Positions 33,531-37,889 of a stretch of DNA of 37,889 nt are shown here, one piece after another (within the stretch, counting starts at the first letter, position 1; the number at the start of each line of letters is the position of its first letter). The DNA lies in the NCBI GenBank assembly GCA_018266395.1, contig JAFEAM010000039.1:1-37889 (forward strand), in the 5' to 3' direction. Under the pieces are notes generated by a model that searched no databases, was not told the origin of the DNA, and saw only the letters and a list, made by a program, of their open reading frames with translations. Source of the DNA: Bacteroidota bacterium (lineage in GTDB: Bacteria > Bacteroidota > Bacteroidia > Cytophagales > Cyclobacteriaceae). Position numbers and translations under genes: made by a program.

Positions 33531-36014
33531 ATGATCAAGAACTTCTTCAATGTAGCCCTGCGAAACCTTAGAAAGCAGGGCTTTTATTCACTTATCAACA
33601 TTGCAGGTCTCGCTGTAGGTGTGGCAGCCTGCCTGGTCATTGTGTTGTTTATCAACGATGAACTCAACTATGACCGGTTCAATGCCAATGGCGACCGGAT
33701 CTACCGGCTTAATGAGGAGATCAAATTTGGTGGAAATCACATCCACATGACATACACGGCAGCGCCTGTTCCTCATACGATGATGCTCGAGTACCCTGAA
33801 ATAGAGGCCACCGTTCGCTTCCGGTCTCAAGGCTCTTACCTGGTCAAAACCGCTGAAGGTGCCGACAACATCAAAGAGCCCAGGGTAATCTGGACGGACA
33901 GCACATTCTTCAGAATCTTCTCGGTCAAAGTCCTCGAAGGAAATCCAGACAAGGCCCTCAGCGATCCCGCCAGTGTGGCCATCAGTGAAAGCACCGCCAA
34001 AAAGTATTTTCCCGGCAGGAGTGCCCTAGGACAATCGCTCATCCTCGACAACAAGTACCATGCGACGGTGACTGCGGTGTATGAAGACATACCGGCCGCC
34101 TCGCATTTTCATTTTGACATACTCGTAGCGATGGTGGGCGATTGGCCCGTTGCCAAAGAAGCACAATCCAATGCCTACCTAAGCGAGAACTTTCAATCCT
34201 ATTTCCTGCTGAAGAAGGGGACTGACGCGAAGGCGCTCGAAAAGAAATTGCCTGGCTTTCTCGTCAAGTACGTAGGACCGCAGATTGCCCAGGTGATAGG
34301 TAATGAGTTTTCGATGGAGAAATTCGTCTCATCAGGAAACAAGTTCGAATACTCGTTCACTCCGCTTTTTGATATCCACCTGCACTCCGACCTGAAAGGT
34401 GAATTCGAGCCCAACGGCAGCATTACGTATGTGTACCTTCTTGCGACAATTGCATTGTTCATCCTGGTGATCGCAAGTGTGAATTTTATGAATCTCTCCA
34501 CGGCACGATCAGCAGGACGTGCCAGGGAAGTGGGTGTGCGAAAAGTGATGGGGTCACAGAGGGGCACCCTGATCGGGCAGTTTCTCGTTGAGTCGGTTAT
34601 GGTAACCCTGATCGCCCTGGCTATGGCAGTGCTTATCGCATGGCTGTTCCTTCCGATGTTCAACAGTCTTTCCCTAAAACAGCTTCAGTTGCCATTCCAT
34701 TCTCCTTACTTCTACTTCATTGCAGTGGCGCTCTCGATCCTCATTGGGGTAATGGCAGGCGTCTATCCTGCCTTCTTCCTTTCTTCATTCAATCCCGTCA
34801 ATGTATTGAAAGGGAGGAGCAGCAGACAGGCAGGAGGAGCATTCATCAGGAGTTCGCTGGTCGTGTTTCAGTTTGTGATATCGATCTTTCTTATTGTAGG
34901 TGCCATCACGGTGAACCGGCAATTGCAGTACATACAAAGCAAGAAGCTGGGTTTCGACAAGAGCCAGGTGCTGTTGATCCACGACGCATATGCACTGAGG
35001 CCTTACTCGAATGTAGTGGCATTCAAGAACGAGAGCTTGAAGATAGCAGGGGTGCAAAGCGGAACGATATCAGGATTTCTTCCCATTGAGGGACCTGACG
35101 CCTACCGTAATAATTCTGCTTATTGGGTGGAGGGTAAACAGCCAACCACGGACAACCTGGTCAGCATGCAACGATGGGCAGTCGATATGGATTACATCAA
35201 GACCCTCGGCATCCAAATCACCGATGGGCGCGCGTTCTCTCCGGAGCACCCCTCCGATTCCTCTGGCATTATCCTGAATAAGGCAGCTCTCAAGCTTTTT
35301 GGTTTTGAAAATGATCCGCTGGGAAAGAAGATTGTCACTTTTGAAGGAATGAGAAAAGACGGTTCACCCGATCCGGCCCAGACGAGATCCATGGAAGTTA
35401 TTGGCGTTATGGACGATTTTCATTTCTCTTCCATGAAGGAAGCCATTACACCGCTCGGACTGATACTGGATAAACAAGACGGCGCTGTGGCATTCAAGAT
35501 TAACGGATCCAACATACAAGAACTGATCACATCCATCGAAAAGATCTGGAAAACCATCGCTCCAGGACAGCCCTTCATGTACTCATTCCTTGACGAGGAT
35601 TTCAATAAGATGTATGCAAATGAGCAGCGACTGGGGCGCATCTTCACCGTGTTTGCAGGGCTCGCCATCATCATTGCCTGCCTCGGTCTCTTTGCACTCA
35701 CGGCCTACACTGCGGAACGCAGGACCAAAGAAATCGGTATCCGCAAGGTCATGGGTGCGAGTGAAGGAACGATAGTAGTTCTGCTGTCAAAAGAATTCAG
35801 CAGGTTGATCCTGATCGCGTTTGCAATTTCACTGCCACTGTCATGGTATGCGGCTGGATGGTGGCTCGAAAGCTACACTTACAAGACAGAGATTGGGCCG
35901 CTGGTCTTTCTCCTTGCCGGCGGAATGGCATTCATGATTGCCTGGCTCACCATGGGATATCAATCCATCAAGGCTGCGATAGCCAATCCGGTAAAGGCAC
36001 TGAGGACGGAATAA
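33531..36014 (+). CDS. FtsX-like ABC transporter permease (MacB type, double-length)
   Basis: This is an 827-residue protein with two MacB-periplasmic-core plus FtsX units in tandem. Membrane helices are at about 19-41, 300-320, 350-374, 393-420, 440-463, 703-725, 748-780 and 788-810. The coupling-type motif REVGVRKVMGSQRGTL recurs as KEIGIRKVMGASEGTI, as expected for a duplicated FtsX domain. No ATPase gene is adjacent, which is common for these Bacteroidota permeases. They are linked to export or mechanotransmission across the envelope, substrate unknown. Confidence 0.9.
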   Translation: MIKNFFNVALRNLRKQGFYSLINIAGLAVGVAACLVIVLFINDELNYDRFNANGDRIYRLNEEIKFGGNHIHMTYTAAPVPHTMMLEYPEIEATVRFRSQGSYLVKTAEGADNIKEPRVIWTDSTFFRIFSVKVLEGNPDKALSDPASVAISESTAKKYFPGRSALGQSLILDNKYHATVTAVYEDIPAASHFHFDILVAMVGDWPVAKEAQSNAYLSENFQSYFLLKKGTDAKALEKKLPGFLVKYVGPQIAQVIGNEFSMEKFVSSGNKFEYSFTPLFDIHLHSDLKGEFEPNGSITYVYLLATIALFILVIASVNFMNLSTARSAGRAREVGVRKVMGSQRGTLIGQFLVESVMVTLIALAMAVLIAWLFLPMFNSLSLKQLQLPFHSPYFYFIAVALSILIGVMAGVYPAFFLSSFNPVNVLKGRSSRQAGGAFIRSSLVVFQFVISIFLIVGAITVNRQLQYIQSKKLGFDKSQVLLIHDAYALRPYSNVVAFKNESLKIAGVQSGTISGFLPIEGPDAYRNNSAYWVEGKQPTTDNLVSMQRWAVDMDYIKTLGIQITDGRAFSPEHPSDSSGIILNKAALKLFGFENDPLGKKIVTFEGMRKDGSPDPAQTRSMEVIGVMDDFHFSSMKEAITPLGLILDKQDGAVAFKINGSNIQELITSIEKIWKTIAPGQPFMYSFLDEDFNKMYANEQRLGRIFTVFAGLAIIIACLGLFALTAYTAERRTKEIGIRKVMGASEGTIVVLLSKEFSRLILIAFAISLPLSWYAAGWWLESYTYKTEIGPLVFLLAGGMAFMIAWLTMGYQSIKAAIANPVKALRTE

Positions 36015-36037
36015 CAGATCAACAAGTAGTTGGATAC

Positions 36038-36988
36038 TCAATATCCAGCCAGATTGATATTGCTGACTAGCATGAAGTCGTCCTTCTCCATAAAGAGTGC
36101 TCCAAACTTGAAAGCATCGAGCGTGTAGCCTCCGGGCAGGGCACTCGGTGAGGCAAAAGTCTTTGTGCCATTGACATACAGTGCGATTCTGGACTTCTGC
36201 CTGATGATGCCGATATGTGCTTTGTTGGACAACTCTGATTTGAGGAGATCAGTCTTAATGTGTGAGTCAATGATGCCAGGTTTCCCCTTCTCGAAGTTTT
36301 CGGCATCAATTTCTCCGGCTGCGGTATTGAACGCAAAGTAGATTCCAGCGTTGCCAGGGTAACCTCCTTCCTTGAAGTCCGTCGTTTTGTCATTGGTCGA
36401 ATAGAAGTACAAGAGATAGTGGGCATCCTTTCCAGGCGACGGATGAAAGATGGCATCGAACTCCAATGAGAAATTCTCAGGTAGCTCCGGAAGTTGACTT
36501 GGCGCGAATGCACCGTTGCTGGATATCTGAAGCCAATTTCCATCCTGCCCGTCCACTGTCCTTACTTCGCCGTTGCCATTCGTGATCCAGTTGTCAGGAA
36601 ACGAACCAGCGGCAGTGGAGGAGAAGTCAGCCGAATAGATTGTCTCTGTGCCTGCTGTGAAATCACTTTCAGGAGTCTTGGTAACCGCCACATCCTGAGT
36701 GGATGGGCTGTTATTCACTGAACCTGAAACCTGTTGATTGTTTGCAGTATTGCTATTATTATTCCCGTTGTTGCTATACCCTCCATTGTTTGATTGGTTC
36801 GAGGACTTCACTTTGCGCAGGATCTTGCCCGGAGCTGAAAACACACCATTGACACCCTGGTTCACCGAGTTATAGATGGTGTTGTTGGTTGTATTCACCA
36901 CGGCATTCCCTAATGTTTTCTTGACGCTGATGATTTGGGCATGTGCTGCGAAGAACCCCATCAAGGGAATAAGAATAAGTAGACGCAT
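36038..36988 (-). CDS. Secreted protein with Asn/Ser-rich linker and lectin-like domain
   Basis: This is a 316-residue protein with a signal peptide (1-17, AAHAQ). Residues 30-105 are low-complexity and rich in Asn, Ser and Gly (NNGNNNSNTANN). From about 118 a beta-rich domain (IYSADFSSTAAGSFPDNW... to SNINLAGY) looks like the concanavalin/LamG-like module that in many Bacteroidota OmpA-family proteins precedes a peptidoglycan-binding domain. Here the protein stops right after that module, so there is no OmpA domain. Function unknown; surface or periplasmic binding is a reasonable guess. It converges on the permease gene with 23 bases between. Confidence 0.75.
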   Translation of the reverse strand: MRLLILIPLMGFFAAHAQIISVKKTLGNAVVNTTNNTIYNSVNQGVNGVFSAPGKILRKVKSSNQSNNGGYSNNGNNNSNTANNQQVSGSVNNSPSTQDVAVTKTPESDFTAGTETIYSADFSSTAAGSFPDNWITNGNGEVRTVDGQDGNWLQISSNGAFAPSQLPELPENFSLEFDAIFHPSPGKDAHYLLYFYSTNDKTTDFKEGGYPGNAGIYFAFNTAAGEIDAENFEKGKPGIIDSHIKTDLLKSELSNKAHIGIIRQKSRIALYVNGTKTFASPSALPGGYTLDAFKFGALFMEKDDFMLVSNINLAGY

Positions 36989-37334
36989 AGTTTTGCTGTT
37001 TGTACTTACACAAAGTACTACCCATTTATACAGATTGGATCGCTATTGTGAAAAAGTAAAGATGAATTTTGGACGTCAGGTGCAATTTATAGGCGTCGCA
37101 TTCTGCCCAGTAGGTAAATCACGTAGAGAATAGCACTGATTTGAAGCCGCCGAGTATTCCCGTCTGACTCAGCGATGTGGAACAGAAGCCTTCAATAGAC
37201 TCTAAGTGTGACCTAACCTCATTACGCACAAAATCATCCAAATCGCTTCGGTGAAACGCCGTGGATCGGGAAGGGACCGCGTGACATTAATGAGGGAGCA
37301 ATCAAATCATCAAATCACCAAATCAACAAATGTG
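36989..37334. other. Non-coding stretch before the tRNA-like module
   Basis: I see no convincing gene in these 346 bases. The left end should hold the promoter of the lectin-like protein gene (TACTTTG on the minus strand near 37006-37012 is a loose match to a -7 box). A segment near 37263-37277 (GGATCGGGAAGGGAC) faintly resembles the TCCCGA...TCGGGA hairpins further right and may be a decayed copy. The right end is an 8-bp tandem repeat. Confidence 0.4.
37301..37332. repeat. 8-bp tandem repeat, four units
   Basis: ATCAAATC, ATCAAATC, ACCAAATC, AACAAATG run without gaps and end two bases before the tRNA-derived module. In tRNA orientation this is the 3' flank of that module. Confidence 0.7.
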
Positions 37335-37431
37335 TGGAGCCAGTGGGATCCCGAAATGCTTCGGGACCACGACCTCGACAATACCATTGTCGCGTCCCGA
37401 TTGCTATCGGGACCAGCTGAGCTATGACCCC
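37335..37431 (-). repeat. tRNA-Ala-derived module A with two hairpin replacements
   Basis: This 97-nt sequence matches the intact tRNA-Ala at 37816-37889 base for base except at three places. The seven T-loop bases are replaced by the palindrome TCCCGAAATGCTTCGGGA (37349-37366). Six D-arm bases are replaced by TCCCGATTGCTATCGGGA (37395-37412). One anticodon base is changed, giving GGT (Thr) instead of GGC (Ala). The acceptor strands and the anticodon stem are unchanged; the T stem can still form as part of a longer stem, and the D stem is lost. It cannot be an ordinary tRNA. The first ten bases in tRNA orientation also supply the stop codon of the GIY-YIG gene. Whether it is transcribed is unknown. 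Confidence 0.88.
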
Positions 37432-37673
37432 TTCCCAATGAGCCATTCAATATACCTACGGCTCTTCTTGGCTTTTATTTCTCGCTCCCTCTTTATTGCG
37501 TCGACCCGCTGTTCAAATGCCTCAGAGTAGACACAAGACCAGTCTTTAGCTATGGAGGTGTATCGCGATATTCCGCTTTGATGGGACTGCAGCCGCTTGT
37601 CAATGTTATCCGTTTCACCAACGTAGTAATGGTCAGCAGACTTTGAGTAGAGTATGTATACAAAGTAAGGCAT
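37422..37673 (-). CDS. GIY-YIG nuclease-domain protein (YhbQ/UPF0213-like)
   Basis: This is an 83-residue single-domain protein. PYFVYILYSKSADHYYVGETDNIDKRL holds the GIY-YIG-type VYI...YVG pair and the catalytic-type Arg (KRLQSH); the family's later Glu candidates are YSEAFEQRVDAIKREREIK. The ATG at 37671-37673 is used because the domain starts there; an in-frame extension to 37715 is non-domain sequence. The end (WLIGKGS, TAG) is read from the first ten bases of tRNA-derived module A, and the bases just before the ATG (GGTCCCCGAAGGCTTTC on the minus strand) resemble one of the module hairpins. It is therefore boxed in by tRNA-derived sequence. Such proteins cut or nick DNA; mobility of this unit is inference. 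Confidence 0.85.
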   Translation of the reverse strand: MPYFVYILYSKSADHYYVGETDNIDKRLQSHQSGISRYTSIAKDWSCVYSEAFEQRVDAIKREREIKAKKSRRYIEWLIGKGS

Positions 37674-37727
37674 GAAAGCCTTCGGGGACCAAGGTAGATG
37701 GCAGGAGTTCAGCAATAATTATTAGTA

Positions 37728-37738
37728 ACCACGACCTC
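37728..37738 (-). repeat. Short tRNA-derived fragment (module C)
   Basis: ACCACGACCTC equals the T-arm/variable-loop stretch of modules A and B. Eleven bases alone could be chance, but it ends five bases from module B, so I read it as a remnant of a further copy. Confidence 0.45.
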
Positions 37739-37743
37739 TTTAG

Positions 37744-37806
37744 TGGAGCCAGTGGGATCCCGAAATGCTTCGGGACCACGACCTCGACAATACCATTGTC
37801 GCGTCC
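37744..37806 (-). repeat. tRNA-Ala-derived module B, truncated
   Basis: These 63 nt are identical to 37335-37397 of module A, including the first palindrome and the GGT anticodon change. The copy breaks off three bases into the second palindrome (TCC) and is followed by TTCTTTTTG and the intact tRNA gene. Identity over 63 bases indicates a recent duplication or strong constraint. Confidence 0.88.
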
Positions 37807-37815
37807 TTCTTTTTG

Positions 37816-37889
37816 TGGAGCCAGTGGGAGTCGAACCCACGACCTCGACAATGCCATTGTCGCGCTCTAGCCAGCTGAGCTATGACCCC
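37816..37889 (-). tRNA. tRNA-Ala (anticodon GGC)
   Basis: The gene is complete at the window edge: 74 nt, 5' end at 37889. The acceptor stem is GGGGTCA/TGGCTCC with discriminator A. The D stem GCTC/GAGC, anticodon stem CGACA/TGTCG with loop ATGGCAT, and T arm GTGGG-TTCGACT-CCCAC all form. The anticodon GGC reads Ala GCC/GCU codons. CCA is not encoded (the next bases are CAA), so it is added after transcription. It is the evident parent of modules A and B. Confidence 0.95.

Noticed and set aside
36876..37133. 85-codon plus-strand frame
   Set aside because: Overlaps the signal-peptide end of the lectin-like gene in antisense and continues into non-coding sequence; no start signal or domain.
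37335..37431. Module A as a functional tRNA-Thr(GGT)
   Set aside because: The D stem is lost and the T loop is replaced by a hairpin, so a normal L-shaped tRNA cannot form despite the Thr-type anticodon.
37301..37806. CRISPR-like array
   Set aside because: The repeats are tRNA-derived or 8-bp tandem units without regular unique spacers, and no cas gene is present.
37633..37857. 74-codon frame through the tRNA gene and module B
   Set aside because: The peptide is just a translation of the tRNA T arm and flanks; it overlaps the intact tRNA and the GIY-YIG start.

Overview
The window looks like chromosome of an aerobic Bacteroidota bacterium, most likely Cytophagales. The basis is the protein types: an outer-membrane-barrel TonB receptor with a carboxypeptidase-regulatory domain, a lone roughly 800-residue FtsX permease, DPP4-type and imidazolonepropionase-like secreted hydrolases, and a DbpA-tailed DEAD helicase. 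Promoter candidates resembling TTTG-N19/20-TAnnTTTG and generally weak Shine-Dalgarno sequences agree. Genes are tightly packed and several convergent pairs overlap or abut at their stop codons. I see no insertion sequence, prophage or CRISPR array.

Layout. 1-2976: acyl-CoA operon (MaoC hydratase, cut by the window edge; SDR reductase; acyl-CoA dehydrogenase). 3114-9695: protein-quality and stress genes (Hsp20, membrane-anchored HtrA, ALDH7 aldehyde dehydrogenase, single-domain response regulator, a helical protein of unknown function, and a second HtrA without an export signal). 9696-11399: DEAD-box RNA helicase. 11582-18458: peptide/nutrient hydrolysis and uptake genes (S9B dipeptidyl peptidase, TonB-dependent receptor with an unusual C-terminal domain, secreted amidohydrolase).

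18468-28945 is a complete [NiFe]-hydrogenase locus built as two divergent operons. Leftward run a small HPGHG membrane protein and hypA, hypB, hypF, hypC, hypD, hypE (cofactor assembly). Rightward run small subunit, large subunit, cytochrome b and maturation protease. The small subunit carries the extra cysteines of the oxygen-tolerant (group 1d-like) membrane hydrogenases, so the locus should feed electrons from H2 into the quinone pool under aerobic conditions. The 190-bp divergent control region has two palindromes and a repeated TTGTCAAT motif.

28952-36988 is mixed metabolism: an SDS-type serine/threonine dehydratase, a YciI-like protein, a GH29 fucosidase, a GH13 amylase lipoprotein, an FtsX-like permease and a secreted lectin-like protein.

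The most unusual part is the right end (37301-37889). An intact tRNA-Ala(GGC) closes the window. Beside it are a full-length and a truncated tRNA-Ala-derived module. In the full-length one, the T loop and part of the D arm are each replaced by an 18-nt perfect palindrome (TCCCGA...TCGGGA) and the anticodon reads GGT; the truncated one shares the first palindrome and the anticodon change. A small GIY-YIG nuclease gene sits between the modules and takes its stop codon from the first bases of one of them. This looks like a compact tRNA-derived repetitive or mobile unit associated with a homing-type nuclease, and it is my main candidate for an undescribed system.
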